Source: Streptantibioticus parmotrematis | GTDB lineage: Bacteria; Actinomycetota; Actinomycetes; Streptomycetales; Streptomycetaceae | Direction of reading: 5' to 3' | Assembly (NCBI RefSeq): GCF_019890615.1 | Contig: NZ_JAINVZ010000028.1 | Coordinates: 1-64,000, forward strand | DNA length: 64,000 bases | Shown here: positions 28,233 to 38,359 of the stretch, piece after piece | Numbering within the stretch: position 1 is the stretch's first letter | Layout of the letters: each line of letters opens with the position of its first letter | The notes under the pieces: generated by a model | The model's database searches: none | What the model was told of the DNA's origin: nothing | What the model saw: only the letters and a program-made list of their open reading frames with translations | Translations under genes and position numbers: made by a program

Positions 28233-28403
28233 CTACTGCTCGGCGGTCTCCTTGGCGGCTTCCGCGCGCGCCAGCATGCTGTCGACGGCCGCGTCCTCAC
28301 GGGACTTGTTGGCGCCGCCCTGGTGCTTGATGATCGTGACGACGAGGGCCGTGAACGCGACCGCCATCACCAGGGGCGGTACCAGCGCCGAGACGTACTC
28401 CAC
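28233..28403 (-). CDS. 56-aa single-pass membrane microprotein
   Basis: A small protein with one strong transmembrane helix (about residues 4-25, SALVPPLVMAVAFTALVVTII) followed by a charged, amphipathic tail (KSREDAAVDSMLARAEAAKETAEQ). AAGGAG ten bases before the GTG supports this start; the open frame runs 25 codons upstream but that part is Arg-rich and unlikely. It follows the hypothetical gene at 28603 after about 200 bp. Its function is unknown. Such microproteins are often missed. Confidence 0.7.
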   Translation of the reverse strand: MEYVSALVPPLVMAVAFTALVVTIIKHQGGANKSREDAAVDSMLARAEAAKETAEQ

Positions 28404-28602
28404 GGTTCGCTCACTCCTTCTCCGGGTTCCCCGGAGCGTTCTCCGGAGGCGCCTTTGCGCGACTTCCAGAGTAGCCACGCCGGTTTCCCGCCCCGCGCCC
28501 AGGTGGTGCGTCGAGCGGAGTGCGGTACGGGAAGCGGCCCGGGCCAGGAATGTTGTGCGAATTCTGTGAGCAATTCCGCCGCGGGGGCGTGGCCGATACG
28601 AC

Positions 28603-29382
28603 TCAGCGGCCGACGGCGTGGCGCGCCGTCCTCTCGCCGGGCTCCGGCGCGCCCCGGCGGCGGGGCGGCCACAGCTCGGCGGGGGTCGGCACCCGCCGGT
28701 CCGGGTCGGGCTCCGGCTCCGGGGCGGGCCCGGGCGGCGCGGGATCGCCCGCGCGGGCGCCGCGGGCCGTCGCGCCGGACGCCGGGACGGGGATCAGGAC
28801 GTCGAGCGCACCGGGTCCGGCCGGCCTGACGACCCGCCCGCCCGGCACCGTCGACAGCCGGGCGCGGTCGGCCGGCCGGCCCTCGCCGAGCGGCACGCTC
28901 CGGGGACGGCCCGTCAGCTCCTCGCAGCGGCGCCGCAGTCCGTCCCTGCGGTAGGCCTCCGCCTCGCCGCACGGCAGTCGCTCCAGCGAGCGCAACGCGT
29001 CCAGGTCGTCCTGGGCGGGCAGGTAACCGGCGTCCAGCGCCTCGGCCAGCCGCTCCAGATAGTCGGCGGCGGTGCCGGGCAGCGCGTCGCGGTAGAGGGC
29101 GAGGTCGGCGAGGAGGAACGCCCGCAGGCGCGCCCCCTCGTGCACCGCCTCGTCCAGCGCGGCGGCCAGCCGGCGGTACTCCCGGGCCGTTCCGGGCTCA
29201 CGGGCGGGCGCCGGAATCGGCGGGAACGGCGGGAACGGCGCGGCGGCGTCGCGCGCGGGCGCCGGGAACGCGATGGCGTCCGGGGCGCGGCGGTCCGCGG
29301 CCGTCGTGGTGGTCGCTGCGGTGCGGAGGGCGTCGGCGAGGGCGCGCCGCAGGACGCGCAGTTCGTCCGCGCTGAACGCCAT
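28603..29382 (-). CDS. hypothetical Ala/Pro/Arg-rich protein
   Basis: A 259-aa protein I do not recognise. The middle third (REYRRLAAALDEAVHEGARLRAFLLADLALYRDALPGTAADYLERL) looks helical and globular. Both ends are Pro/Ala-rich and probably disordered (PAPEPEPDPDRRVPTPAELWPPRRRG near the C-terminus). No signal peptide or transmembrane helix is seen. I chose the ATG with GAGG upstream (MAFSADELRVLRR); an ATG ten codons earlier is possible. The upstream 30 bp (TTTACGTACTAAACGG) are unusually AT-rich and may hold its promoter. Confidence 0.6.
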   Translation of the reverse strand: MAFSADELRVLRRALADALRTAATTTTAADRRAPDAIAFPAPARDAAAPFPPFPPIPAPAREPGTAREYRRLAAALDEAVHEGARLRAFLLADLALYRDALPGTAADYLERLAEALDAGYLPAQDDLDALRSLERLPCGEAEAYRRDGLRRRCEELTGRPRSVPLGEGRPADRARLSTVPGGRVVRPAGPGALDVLIPVPASGATARGARAGDPAPPGPAPEPEPDPDRRVPTPAELWPPRRRGAPEPGERTARHAVGR

Positions 29383-29608
29383 GCCGCCTCGGGTCCCGTG
29401 TGGCGTGGGCATGCGCCGACTTTACGTACTAAACGGACAAATGTTGCGGATTGCGTTCACCCGGCGGGTCGCCGTCGCCGCGCGCCCCACGACGCGCCGA
29501 CGCGACCAGCCGCCCGGCGTGTCCGCGCCCGTCCGGTGTGCGCGTCCGGCCGGGCGCGCCCGGGGAGCGCGCGTCCGCCCGGGCGCGTCCCTCGGCCCGT
29601 CGAGGCGT

Positions 29609-30406
29609 TCAGCCCGTCGAGACGTTCCGCTCGTACACCAGCCGCAGGCCGATCAGGGTCAGCCAGGGCTCGTGCTCGTCGATGATCGACGACTCGCCCA
29701 GCACCAGCGGGGCGAGCCCTCCGGTGGCGATGACCGTGACGTCGTCGGGGTCGTCGGCCAGTTCCCTGGCCATCCGCTCGCCGATGCCGTCCACCTGGCC
29801 CGCGAAGCCGTAGAGGATGCCGGACTGCATGGCCTCGACCGTGTTCTTGCCGACGACGCTGCGCGGCCGGGCCAGCTCGATCTTGCGCAGTTGCGCGCCG
29901 CGTACCCCCAGCGCCTCCACCGAGATCTCGATGCCGGGGGCGATCGCGCCGCCCAGGTACTCGCCGCGCGCCGAGACCGCGTCGAAGGTGGTCGCGGTGC
30001 CGAAGTCGACGACGATGCACGGGCCGCCGTACAGGTGGACGGCGGCGAGCGCGTTGATGATGCGGTCGGCGCCGACCTCCTTGGGGTTGTCCGCCAGGAT
30101 CGGCACGCCGGTCTTGACGCCCGGCTCCACCAGCACCGACGGCACGTCGCCGTAGTAGCGCCGGGTCACCTCGCGCAGTTCGTGCAGGACCGACGGCACC
30201 GTCGAGCAGATCGAGATGCCGTCGATGCCGTCGCCCAGGTCGTCGCCGAGCAGCGGGTGCCTGCCCATCAACCCCTGCAACAGCACCGCGAGTTCGTCGG
30301 CGGTGCGCCGGGCGTCGGTGGAGATCCGCCAGTGCTCGACGATCTCGTCGCCGTCGAACAGGCCGAGCACGGTGTGGGTGTTGCCGACGTCGATGGTCAG
30401 GAGCAT
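29609..30406 (-). CDS. coaX: type III pantothenate kinase
   Basis: Phosphorylates pantothenate in the first step of coenzyme A synthesis. The 265 residues match CoaX. The ASKHA-fold motifs are LTIDVGNTHTVLGLF at the start, the GADR motif in EVGADRIINALAA, and DFGTATTFDAVS. It ends the nad/pan operon; nadC stops 5 nt before its ATG. CoaX needs a monovalent cation and, unlike CoaA, is not feedback-inhibited by CoA. Its place beside panC links pantothenate synthesis to its use. Confidence 0.95.
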   Translation of the reverse strand: MLLTIDVGNTHTVLGLFDGDEIVEHWRISTDARRTADELAVLLQGLMGRHPLLGDDLGDGIDGISICSTVPSVLHELREVTRRYYGDVPSVLVEPGVKTGVPILADNPKEVGADRIINALAAVHLYGGPCIVVDFGTATTFDAVSARGEYLGGAIAPGIEISVEALGVRGAQLRKIELARPRSVVGKNTVEAMQSGILYGFAGQVDGIGERMARELADDPDDVTVIATGGLAPLVLGESSIIDEHEPWLTLIGLRLVYERNVSTG

Positions 30407-30411
30407 GCCGC

Positions 30412-31446
30412 TCAGCCCTCCGCGTCCGCGGTGCCGTCGGCGGCCTGCTCGCGCAGGTCCAGGCCGATGTCGAGGATCGGCGAGGAGTGGGTGAGCCCGC
30501 CGACCGCCAGGTAGTCGACGCCGGTCTCCGCGTAGGCGCGGGCGACGTCCAGAGTGAGGCGGCCGGAGGACTCCAGCGCGGCCCGCCCGGCGACGATCGC
30601 CACCGCCTCCTCGGTCTCGGCGGGGGTGAAGTTGTCCAGCAGGATCAGGTCGGCGCCCGCGTCCAGCACCTCGCGCACCTGGTGCAACGTGTCCACCTCG
30701 ACCTCGATCGCCAGGTCGGGGAACTCCTCGCGCACCGCGCGGAAGGCCTGCGCCACGCCGCCCGCCGCGACCACGTGGTTGTCCTTGACCAGCGCCGCGT
30801 CCGACAGCGACATGCGGTGGTTGACGCCGCCGCCGCAGCGCACCGCGTACTTCTCCAGGGCGCGCAGGCCAGGCGTCGTCTTGCGGGTGTCGCGCACCCG
30901 GGTCCTGGTGCCCTCCAGCGCGTCGGCCCAGGCGCGGGTGGCGGTGGCGATGCCGGACAGGCGGCACAGCAGGTTCAGCGCGCTGCGCTCGGCGGTGAGC
31001 AGGTCACGGGTGCGGGTGCGCACGCTCAGCAGCACCTGGCCCGCCTCGACCCGGTCGCCGTCCTCCACGTGCCGTTCGACCTCGAACTCGTCGGTGCACA
31101 CCACCGACAGGACGGCCTCGGCGATCCGCAGGCCCGCCACCACGCCGGGCTGACGGACCGTGAAGTCGCCCACCGCGACGGCGTCCTCGGGGATGGTCGC
31201 CACCGTGGTGACGTCCACGCCGTCGTCGAGGTCCTCCTCGATGGCCATGTGCGCGATGTCCTCGACCTGCACCGGGTCGAGCCCGGCGTCGGCGAGCAGC
31301 TGCGCGAGGTCCGGGTCGAGGCCGCACTCCAGCGGGTCGAGCGCGTACGCGTCGTCGCCCCCGCAGCCGCAGCCGTCACCGCAGCCGCCGCCCGCGCCCT
31401 CACCGGGGCGGCCGATCTGGATCAGGGGCAGGTCGGGGGTGCTCAT
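30412..31446 (-). CDS. nadC: nicotinate-nucleotide pyrophosphorylase (quinolinate phosphoribosyltransferase)
   Basis: Converts quinolinate and PRPP to nicotinate mononucleotide in NAD synthesis. The 344 residues include a core with ERSALNLLCRLSGIATAT, RDTRKTTPGLRALEKYAVRCGGGVNHR, LVKDNHV and ILLDNFTP. The N-terminus carries an extra Gly/Cys segment with Cys22, Cys26 and Cys28 (GGGCGDGCGCGG) absent from most NadC proteins I know. It overlaps nadB by the ATGA pair at 31443-31446, so translation is coupled. Confidence 0.95.
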   Translation of the reverse strand: MSTPDLPLIQIGRPGEGAGGGCGDGCGCGGDDAYALDPLECGLDPDLAQLLADAGLDPVQVEDIAHMAIEEDLDDGVDVTTVATIPEDAVAVGDFTVRQPGVVAGLRIAEAVLSVVCTDEFEVERHVEDGDRVEAGQVLLSVRTRTRDLLTAERSALNLLCRLSGIATATRAWADALEGTRTRVRDTRKTTPGLRALEKYAVRCGGGVNHRMSLSDAALVKDNHVVAAGGVAQAFRAVREEFPDLAIEVEVDTLHQVREVLDAGADLILLDNFTPAETEEAVAIVAGRAALESSGRLTLDVARAYAETGVDYLAVGGLTHSSPILDIGLDLREQAADGTADAEG

Positions 31447-33137
31447 GCGGAGTGCTCCGGGGTCTCGACGGGCGGGAAGTCCGTGCTGGGGGTGGTACGG
31501 ACGGCGGGCGTGCCGTCCGGGGCGAGGGTCACGACGAGGTGCCGGGCCCAGGCGGCATCGTCGCGCTCCGGGTGGTCCTCGCGCCAGTGGCAGCCGCGGG
31601 TCTCCTCCCGGCGGGCCGCGGCGGCGACCAGGACGCGGGCGACCAGGCTGAGGTTGGTGGCCTCCCAGGTCTCCACGCAGGGCTCCGCGGTCTTCTCGTC
31701 GCGGGCCAGGTCCTCGACGGCCCGCGTGTGGACGCGTTCCAGCGCGGCGGCGGCGCCCGCCAGGCTCTCCGCGCTGCGCAGCACGCCCGCGCCCGCCGTC
31801 ATGACGCGCTGGATCTCGTAGCGCGCGCCGTGCTCCAGCAGCGGCGCCCGGGACGGCCCGGGCAGGACCGGGGCGCCCGGCGCGGGGCGCTCGCGGGTGA
31901 GGACGTCGTCGGCGATGCGCTCGGCGAAGACCAGGCCCTCCAGCAGGGAGTTGGAGGCGAGCCGGTTGGCGCCGTGGACGCCCGTGCAGGCCACCTCGCC
32001 GCACGCGTACAGTCCCGGCACGGTGGTGCGGCCGCGCAGGTCGGTGCGGACGCCGCCGGAGGCGTAGTGGGCGGCCGGGGCGACCGGGATGGGCTCGCTC
32101 ACCGGGTCGATGCCGTTGGCCCGGCAGGCGGCCAGGATGGTCGGGAAGCGCCTGGCCCACATCTCGGCGCCGAAGTGCCGGGCGTCCAGGTACATGTGAT
32201 CGGTGCCGTGCTCCTGCATCCGGCGGGTGATCGCCTTGGCCACGATGTCGCGCGGGGCCAGCTCCGCCAGCTCGTGCTGCCCCAGCATGAAGCGGACGCC
32301 GTCGGCGTCGACCAGGTGGGCGCCCTCGCCGCGGACCGCCTCGGAGACCAGCGGCTGCTGGCCCTCGGCCTGCGGGCCCAGCCACAGCACCGTCGGGTGG
32401 AACTGGACGAACTCCAGGTCGCTGACCTCGGCGCCGGCCCGCAGCGCCAGCGCCACGCCGTCGCCGGTGGAGACCGCCGGGTTGGTGGTGGCCGAGAAGA
32501 CCTGGCCCATGCCGCCGGTGGCCAGCACGACCGCCGGGGCCCGCACCGCGCCGACGCCGTCGCGCCGCCCCTCGCCCATCACGTGCAGCGTCACGCCCGC
32601 GGTGCGGCCGCCCCTGTCGGTGAGCAGGTCCAGCACGAGGGCGTTCTCGACCGTCTCGATGCCCGCGGTGCGCACCGCCTCGACCAGCGCGCGGGAGACC
32701 TCGGCGCCGGTGGCGTCGCCGCCCGCGTGGACGATGCGGCTGCGGTGGTGGCCGCCCTCCCGGGTCAGCAGGATCTCGCCGTTCGACTCGGAGGTGTCGA
32801 AGCGGGCGCCGGAGGCGATCAGCCGCCGTACCGCGTCGGGGCCCTCGGTGACCAGCAGCCGTACCGCGCTCTCGTCGCACACCCCGGCGCCCGCCACCAG
32901 CGTGTCGTCCAGGTGCTGCGCGGGGGTGTCGCCGTCCCCGAGCGCCGCGGCGATGCCGCCCTGCGCCCAGCGGGTCGAGCCGTCGTCGAGGCGAGCCTTG
33001 GTGACCACGGTGACCCGGGCGCCGCCCGCGGCGCAGCGCAGCGCGGTGGTCAGCCCGGCGACGCCGGAGCCGACGACGACCACGTCCGCGTCGATCGCCC
33101 AGCCGGGCGCGGGGGCCAGCAGACGTATGTCGCTCAT
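31443..33137 (-). CDS. nadB: L-aspartate oxidase
   Basis: A flavoprotein that oxidises L-aspartate to iminoaspartate, the first committed step of de novo NAD synthesis. The 564 residues have the FAD motif [14 protein letters not shown], the [14 protein letters not shown] loop, [14 protein letters not shown], and [22 protein letters not shown] near the active site. It overlaps panC upstream and nadC downstream by ATGA pairs. nadA is not in the window, so the quinolinate synthase must lie elsewhere. Transcription of the operon likely begins upstream of the DUF2520 gene. Confidence 0.96.
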   Translation of the reverse strand: MSDIRLLAPAPGWAIDADVVVVGSGVAGLTTALRCAAGGARVTVVTKARLDDGSTRWAQGGIAAALGDGDTPAQHLDDTLVAGAGVCDESAVRLLVTEGPDAVRRLIASGARFDTSESNGEILLTREGGHHRSRIVHAGGDATGAEVSRALVEAVRTAGIETVENALVLDLLTDRGGRTAGVTLHVMGEGRRDGVGAVRAPAVVLATGGMGQVFSATTNPAVSTGDGVALALRAGAEVSDLEFVQFHPTVLWLGPQAEGQQPLVSEAVRGEGAHLVDADGVRFMLGQHELAELAPRDIVAKAITRRMQEHGTDHMYLDARHFGAEMWARRFPTILAACRANGIDPVSEPIPVAPAAHYASGGVRTDLRGRTTVPGLYACGEVACTGVHGANRLASNSLLEGLVFAERIADDVLTRERPAPGAPVLPGPSRAPLLEHGARYEIQRVMTAGAGVLRSAESLAGAAAALERVHTRAVEDLARDEKTAEPCVETWEATNLSLVARVLVAAAARREETRGCHWREDHPERDDAAWARHLVVTLAPDGTPAVRTTPSTDFPPVETPEHSA

Positions 33138-34015
33138 CGGAACGCTCCAAACTCCGCGGGCCCGGACTGCGGGGGCCCGAACTCCAGGGGCAGGTTGTCG
33201 ATCAGCCGGGTGGTGCCGACCCGGGCGGCCACCGCGAGGACGGCCGGGCCAGTGTGCGCCGGTCCCGCCTCGGTGAAGTCGGCGGGGTCCACCAGCGCGA
33301 GGTAGTCCAGGTCGATCCCGTCCGCCTTCTCCAGCACGGCGCGGGCCGCCTCCCGTACGGCGTCGGGCCCGGCGTCCAGCGCGTCGCGGCCGGCGAACAG
33401 GGCGCGCGACAGCGTCAGCGCGGTCTCGCGGTCCCGGGCGGTCAGGTAGCGGTTGCGGCTGGAGAGGGCCAGGCCGTCCGGCTCGCGCACGGTGGGCACG
33501 CCGACGATCTCCACGCCGAAGTTCAGGTCGGCCGCCATCCGCTGGATCAGGGCGAGTTGCTGGGCGTCCTTGCGGCCGTAGAACGCGACGTCGGGGGCGG
33601 TGAGGTGGAGCAGCTTGGCGACGACGGTGAGCATGCCGTCGAAGTGCCCGGGGCGGGCGGCGCCCTCGTAGCGCTCGCCCATCGGCCCGGCCGCGATCCG
33701 CACCCGCGGTTCGCCGCCCGGGTAGACCTCCTCGACGGACGGCGCCAGCACGATGTCGGCGCCGGCCGCGGCGGCCGTCCCGACGTCCGCGTCGAGGGTG
33801 CGCGGGTAGCGGTCGAGGTCCTCGCCCGGGCCGAACTGCAAGGGGTTGACGAAGACGGTGACCACGACCTGGCCGTCCGCGCCGACGTGGTCGCGGGCGG
33901 TGCGGATCAGCGTGGCGTGGCCCTCGTGCAGCGCGCCCATGGTCATCACCACGGCACGCCGCCCGCGGTGCGGGGCGCGCAGCCCGTCCGCGGTGCGCAG
34001 CAGCTTCACGGTCAT
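33134..34015 (-). CDS. panC: pantothenate synthetase
   Basis: Joins pantoate and beta-alanine with ATP to make pantothenate. The 293 residues fit the family. Visible signatures are the HIGH-type [45 protein letters not shown] and LSSRNRYL. It overlaps the DUF2520 gene upstream and nadB downstream by ATGA pairs. panB and panD are not in the window. The gene order suggests joint control of NAD and CoA precursor supply. Confidence 0.96.
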   Translation of the reverse strand: MTVKLLRTADGLRAPHRGRRAVVMTMGALHEGHATLIRTARDHVGADGQVVVTVFVNPLQFGPGEDLDRYPRTLDADVGTAAAAGADIVLAPSVEEVYPGGEPRVRIAAGPMGERYEGAARPGHFDGMLTVVAKLLHLTAPDVAFYGRKDAQQLALIQRMAADLNFGVEIVGVPTVREPDGLALSSRNRYLTARDRETALTLSRALFAGRDALDAGPDAVREAARAVLEKADGIDLDYLALVDPADFTEAGPAHTGPAVLAVAARVGTTRLIDNLPLEFGPPQSGPAEFGAFR

Positions 34016-34950
34016 CGGGCTCCTTGGTCGTCCGGCCGGTCGGCGAGCGCGTCCAGCAGGGGTTCGGCGAGTTCCGGCTTGAGCATCCCGTTGACCAGGG
34101 CGCGGTCGGCGGTGGCCCGGGCCATCGCGACGTAACTGGCCACCGTCTGCGGCGAGTGCGCCCGCAGCTGGTCGAGGTGGGCGGCGACGGTGCCGGCGTC
34201 GCCGCGCGCCACCGGGCCGGTGAGCGCCTGGTCGCCGGAGCGCAGCGCGTTGTCGAGGGCGGCGCCGAGCAGCGGGCCGAGCATCCGTCCCGGGTGCGCG
34301 ACGCCCGCCGCCTGGAGCAGTTCGCGGGCCTGGGCGACGAGGGTGACCAGATGGTTGGAGCCGATGGCGAGCGCCGCGTGGTACAGCGGGCGGTTCTCCT
34401 CGGCGATCCACTCCGGCTCGCCGCCCATCTCGACCACCAGGGCCTCGGCGGCCAGCCGCAGTTCCTCCGGCGCGGTCACCCCGAACGAGCAGCCCTCCAG
34501 GCGCTGGACGTCGACGGTGGTGCCGGTGAAGGTCATCGCCGGGTGCAGGGCCAGCGGCAGCGCCCCGGCGCGGCGCGCGGGGTCGAGCACGGCGGCCCCG
34601 TACCGCCCGGAGGTGTGCGCCAGCAGTTGCCCGGGCCGTACCGCGCCGGTCTCGGCGAGCCCGGTCACGAGGGCGGACAGCGCGTCGTCGGGCACGGTCA
34701 GCAGCACCAGGTCGGCGCGGGCCAGCACCTGGGCGGGCTCGACCAGCGGCACGTCCGGCAGCAGGGCGGCGGCGCGGCGCCGGGAGGCGTCGGAGACCCC
34801 GGAGACGGCCACCGGGCGGTGTCCGGCCAGCCGCAGCGCGGCGGCGAGGGCGGGTCCCACCCGTCCGGCGCCAACCACGCCGACGGTGAGCCGGGCCGGG
34901 CGGTCCTCGACCCCACCGGACCTGGGCCCGGGAGTGTGCGATGCGTTCAC
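34012..34950 (-). CDS. Rossmann-fold DUF2520 protein, possible ketopantoate reductase
   Basis: A 312-aa NAD(P)-binding protein. The Rossmann motif [21 protein letters not shown] lies near residue 25, followed by [17 protein letters not shown]. The C-terminal DUF2520 helices include [21 protein letters not shown] and [11 protein letters not shown]. It is the first gene of the operon and is coupled to panC by a 4-bp overlap. That placement suggests it reduces ketopantoate to pantoate, a role given to related reductases, but this is an inference. The GTG start has GGAAGG ten bases upstream. Confidence 0.85.
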   Translation of the reverse strand: MNASHTPGPRSGGVEDRPARLTVGVVGAGRVGPALAAALRLAGHRPVAVSGVSDASRRRAAALLPDVPLVEPAQVLARADLVLLTVPDDALSALVTGLAETGAVRPGQLLAHTSGRYGAAVLDPARRAGALPLALHPAMTFTGTTVDVQRLEGCSFGVTAPEELRLAAEALVVEMGGEPEWIAEENRPLYHAALAIGSNHLVTLVAQARELLQAAGVAHPGRMLGPLLGAALDNALRSGDQALTGPVARGDAGTVAAHLDQLRAHSPQTVASYVAMARATADRALVNGMLKPELAEPLLDALADRPDDQGAR

Positions 34951-35052
34951 GCTTCGGTCGCCTTCCGTTCCAGTCCTCACACGGGTACCGGACGCATTCT
35001 CGTCAATGCTACGCGAAGGGTCGCGGACGCAGGAGGGCCGAGGCGTGGCGGG

Positions 35053-35141
35053 CTCGCGGTCGGGGCGGTGGCCTAACGTTCGGCGGCGTCGCGGTCGGTG
35101 CGGCGCCTTGCGGTCGGCGGCCTCGCGGTCGGTGCGGCGGC
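35053..35141. repeat. degenerate GCGGTCGG tandem repeat
   Basis: Three to four imperfect copies of a 15-20 bp unit with core CGCGGTCGGTGCGGCG (starting near 35053, 35088, 35107 and 35122). It lies in the gap between the nad/pan operon and the convergent-side response regulator stop. Confidence 0.65.
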
Positions 35142-35163
35142 TACGGGGTGGCGGCTGGGGTGG

Positions 35164-35844
35164 CTACGCCGCGCCGCCCGCGCGGACCAGGCCCGTCTCG
35201 TACGCCAGCACCACCGCCTGCACCCGGTCGCGCAGTTCGAGCTTGGTCAGGATGCGGCCCACGTGGGTCTTGACGGTGGCCTCGGACAGCACCAGGCGCT
35301 GGGCGATCTCGCCGTTGGACAGCCCCTGGGCGACCAGCAGCAGCACCTCGCGCTCGCGCTCGGTCAGCCGCCCCAGCTGCGGGCTGGTGGGCTGCGTGGT
35401 GTGCGGCAGCAGCGGCGCGAAGCGGTCCAGCAGGCGGCGGGTGGTGGAGGGGGCGACCACCGCGTCGCCGCTGTGCACCGCGCGGATCGCGGTCAGCAGT
35501 TCGGCGGGCGGCACGTCCTTCAGCATGAAGCCGCTGGCCCCGGCCTTGAGCGCGGCGAAGGCGTACTCGTCGAGGTCGAAGGTGGTCAGGATCAGGACCC
35601 GGGGCCCGCCGTCGCGTTCCTGCTCGCCGCCGCAGATGCGCCGGGTCGCCTCGACGCCGTCCATCTTCGGCATGCGCACGTCCATCAGCACCACGTCGAC
35701 CTCGGCCGTGCGCAGCACCTCGATCGCCTCCCCGCCGTCCCCGGCCTCGGCGACGACCTCCATGTCGGGCTGCGCCTGGAGCACCATGCGGAAACCGGTG
35801 CGCAGCAGCACCTGGTCGTCGACGAGCATCACGCGGATCGCCAT
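35164..35844 (-). CDS. NarL/FixJ-family response regulator
   Basis: A 226-aa response regulator that follows its cognate kinase after 111 bp. The receiver has VDDQ near residue 9, phosphoacceptor Asp54 in VVLMDVRMPKMDG, and the FMLKD lysine. The LuxR-type helix-turn-helix is RLTEREREVLLLVAQGLSNGEIAQRLVLSEATVKTHVGRILTKL. The regulated genes are unknown. The stop lies just after the degenerate tandem repeat. Confidence 0.93.
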   Translation of the reverse strand: MAIRVMLVDDQVLLRTGFRMVLQAQPDMEVVAEAGDGGEAIEVLRTAEVDVVLMDVRMPKMDGVEATRRICGGEQERDGGPRVLILTTFDLDEYAFAALKAGASGFMLKDVPPAELLTAIRAVHSGDAVVAPSTTRRLLDRFAPLLPHTTQPTSPQLGRLTEREREVLLLVAQGLSNGEIAQRLVLSEATVKTHVGRILTKLELRDRVQAVVLAYETGLVRAGGAA

Positions 35845-35955
35845 GGGGGCCTCATCATTCGTCGGGTCTCGGGGGACGTACGGCCGAGTCTCGGGAGCGT
35901 ACGGCAGGGTTACGGGGGTCGTGCCGAGGGTCTCGCGGGGGTGGGCCGGGCCGGG

Positions 35956-37158
35956 TCAGCGGGCCGGCTTCAGGGGCAGGGCCGCGGCGATCCGGAAGCC
36001 GCCGCCCGGCCTCGGGCCGGTGTCGATCGTGCCGCCGACCATGGCGATCCGCTCCCGCATGCCGATCAGGCCCTGGCCGAGGCCGTCCGCCCCGCCCGCG
36101 CCGTCCTCGTAGTGCTCGCGCTGGGCGCCGCGGCCGTCGTCCTCGATGAGCATCCGCAGTTCGGCGTCGCCGTAGGTCAGCTGCACGGTGGCGCTGACGT
36201 CGGGGCCGCCGTGCTTGCGGGTGTTGGTCAGCGCCTCCTGCACGATGCGGTACGCGGTCAGCTCGACGCCGGAGGACAGCGGGCGCGGGCGGCCGGCCAC
36301 CGCGAAGTCCACCGGCAGGCCCGCGCCGCGCACCTGCTCGATGAGGTCGCCGAGCTGGTCGACGCCGGGCTGCGGCACGTACTCGCCGCCGCTGTCGTCG
36401 GAGGCGCGCAGCAGCCCGAGCAGGCGGCGCATCTCGGCCAGCGCCAGGCGGCCGGTCTGCGAGATCGTGCCGAGCGCCTGCTTGGCCTGGTCCGGCGAGG
36501 AGTCCAGCACGTAGGCCGCGCCGTCCGCCTGCACCACCATCACCGACACGTTGTGCGCGACCACGTCGTGCAGCTCACGCGCTATCCGGGCGCGCTCCGC
36601 GGCCACCGCGGCCTTGGCCTGCGCCTCCCGCTCGCGGTGCAGCCGCTCGGCGCGTTCCTCCAGCTGCGCGTAGTACGCCCTGCGGGTGCGCACGCTGTCG
36701 CCGATCACCCAGGCCAGCGCGAACGGCACGGTCAGGAAGACCACGCTGACGATCCGGTTGCCGCTGCTGTCGACGCCGGACGGCCAGCGCCAGTCGGCCA
36801 GCGTGGCCGCGCTCAGCGCGCCGACCAGGGCGACCCGCGAGGCCCAGCGAGCACCGCAGGACGCCACCGTGTAGACGATCATCAGCATCGCGAAGTCGGC
36901 GACTACCACCTGGGTGTCGAGCGCCAGCTGGGCGACGCCCGCCGCGATCGCGAGCAGCAGCATCTTCTCCGGGTAGCGCCGGCGCAGCGCCCACACCAGG
37001 CACAGCAGCCCCGATATCCCGGCCATCGCCAGCCGCATGCGGTACGGGTGCGTGCTCTCCGCGACGACCTGCAACGCCGACATACCGAGCAGGAGGACGG
37101 CCCAGAAGGAGTCGACCCCGGTCGGGTGTCTGCGGAGGAAGTCGTAGAGGCGCTGCAC
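35956..37158 (-). CDS. sensor histidine kinase (NarL/DesK type, HisKA_3)
   Basis: A 400-aa membrane kinase. Five or six hydrophobic segments fill residues about 15-160. A cytoplasmic coiled coil leads to HisKA_3 with [19 protein letters not shown], whose His is the phosphoacceptor. HATPase follows with NTRKHGG, EDDGRG and [14 protein letters not shown]. It is paired with the NarL-type regulator downstream. GTG at 37158 ([13 protein letters not shown]) is chosen; GTG at 37176 would add six residues. The signal is unknown. It is divergent from the methyltransferase gene. Confidence 0.9.
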   Translation of the reverse strand: MQRLYDFLRRHPTGVDSFWAVLLLGMSALQVVAESTHPYRMRLAMAGISGLLCLVWALRRRYPEKMLLLAIAAGVAQLALDTQVVVADFAMLMIVYTVASCGARWASRVALVGALSAATLADWRWPSGVDSSGNRIVSVVFLTVPFALAWVIGDSVRTRRAYYAQLEERAERLHREREAQAKAAVAAERARIARELHDVVAHNVSVMVVQADGAAYVLDSSPDQAKQALGTISQTGRLALAEMRRLLGLLRASDDSGGEYVPQPGVDQLGDLIEQVRGAGLPVDFAVAGRPRPLSSGVELTAYRIVQEALTNTRKHGGPDVSATVQLTYGDAELRMLIEDDGRGAQREHYEDGAGGADGLGQGLIGMRERIAMVGGTIDTGPRPGGGFRIAAALPLKPAR

Positions 37159-37312
37159 GTCACCCAGCGTAGGCACGTGTTCTGTGTGCGGGGGTCAGCC
37201 GGTAGAGCGATCCTGCGCGGGGCGCGTACTCCCCAAGGTGGACTCCGGGTGCACCGCGCCCGCGCCGGGGGCGGCGGCTCGGCCACGCGGTCGCGCCGCC
37301 TACGGTGGAGCG

Positions 37313-38347
37313 GTGACGACGCGGTGGTGCGGGTGGCGGGAGGCCACCGAGCGGGCGCTGTACGGGCCCGGTGGCTTCTTCGTGACTCCTGACGGGCCCG
37401 GCCCCGCCGGGCACTTCCGGACCTCGGTGCACGCCTCGCCGCTGTTCGCGGGCGCGGTCGCGCGGCTGCTGGAGCAGGTGGACGCGGCCCTCGGCCACCC
37501 CGACGAGCTGGCCCTGGTCGACGTGGGCGCCGGACGCGGCGAGCTGACCACCGGGGTGCTCAAGCAGGTGCCGAAGGCGCTGGCCGCCCGGCTCGTCCCC
37601 TACGCGGTCGAGCGCGCCCCGCGTCCCGCCGGTCTCGACGCACGGGTGCGCTGGAGCGACCGGATCCCGGAAGGCCCGCGCGGGCTGCTGTTCGCCAACG
37701 AGTGGCTGGACAACGTGCCGGTCGACGTCGCCGAGACCGGGGAGGACGGGGTGCCGCGCTACGTGGAGGTGCGCGACGACGGCACCGAGCGGCCGGGCGC
37801 GGTGGTGGACGGCGCGGACGCGCGGTGGCTGGAGCGCTGGTGGCCGATCGCCGGTGAACCGGGGGCGCGCGCCGAGATCGGGCTGCCGCGCGACCTCGCC
37901 TGGACCGCTGCGGCCGGTTCACTGGCCGAGGGGCTCGCCGTCGCGGTGGACTACGCGCACGAACGCGGCGCCCGCCCGCCGCTGGGCACCCTGACCGGCT
38001 TCCGCGGCGGGCGCGAGGTGCGGCCTGTGCCGGACGGCTCGTGCGACCTGACCTCCCACGTCGCCCTGGACGCCTGCCGGGGCCCCGGCGCGGCCCTGCT
38101 CACCCAGCGTGACGCGCTGCGGGCGCTGGGGGTGAGCGGGGCCAGGCCGCCGCTGGAACTGGCCTCCCGCGACCCGGCGGGCTACGTGCGGGCGCTGGCC
38201 GCGGCGGGCGAGGCGGCCGAGCTGACCGCCCCCGGCGGGCTCGGCGCGTTCACCTGGCTCGCCCAGCCGGTACGCGTCGCACTGCCGCCCGCGCTGGACG
38301 TCCCCCGACCAGGGGCACCGGGACCGGAGGCAGGCTCCGGGGGCTGA
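37313..38347 (+). CDS. MidA/NDUFAF7-like SAM-dependent methyltransferase
   Basis: A 344-aa class I methyltransferase of the DUF185 group. The SAM-binding loop [18 protein letters not shown] is at about residues 64-81. The family segments [15 protein letters not shown] and [22 protein letters not shown] follow. The eukaryotic relative NDUFAF7 dimethylates an arginine of NDUFS2, the NuoD homologue of complex I. Here the next gene is a nuoD paralogue, starting 12 bp downstream, so the protein probably modifies it. GGAG immediately upstream supports the GTG. Confidence 0.87.
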   Translation: MTTRWCGWREATERALYGPGGFFVTPDGPGPAGHFRTSVHASPLFAGAVARLLEQVDAALGHPDELALVDVGAGRGELTTGVLKQVPKALAARLVPYAVERAPRPAGLDARVRWSDRIPEGPRGLLFANEWLDNVPVDVAETGEDGVPRYVEVRDDGTERPGAVVDGADARWLERWWPIAGEPGARAEIGLPRDLAWTAAAGSLAEGLAVAVDYAHERGARPPLGTLTGFRGGREVRPVPDGSCDLTSHVALDACRGPGAALLTQRDALRALGVSGARPPLELASRDPAGYVRALAAAGEAAELTAPGGLGAFTWLAQPVRVALPPALDVPRPGAPGPEAGSGG

Positions 38348-38359
38348 GAGACTGGGGGC

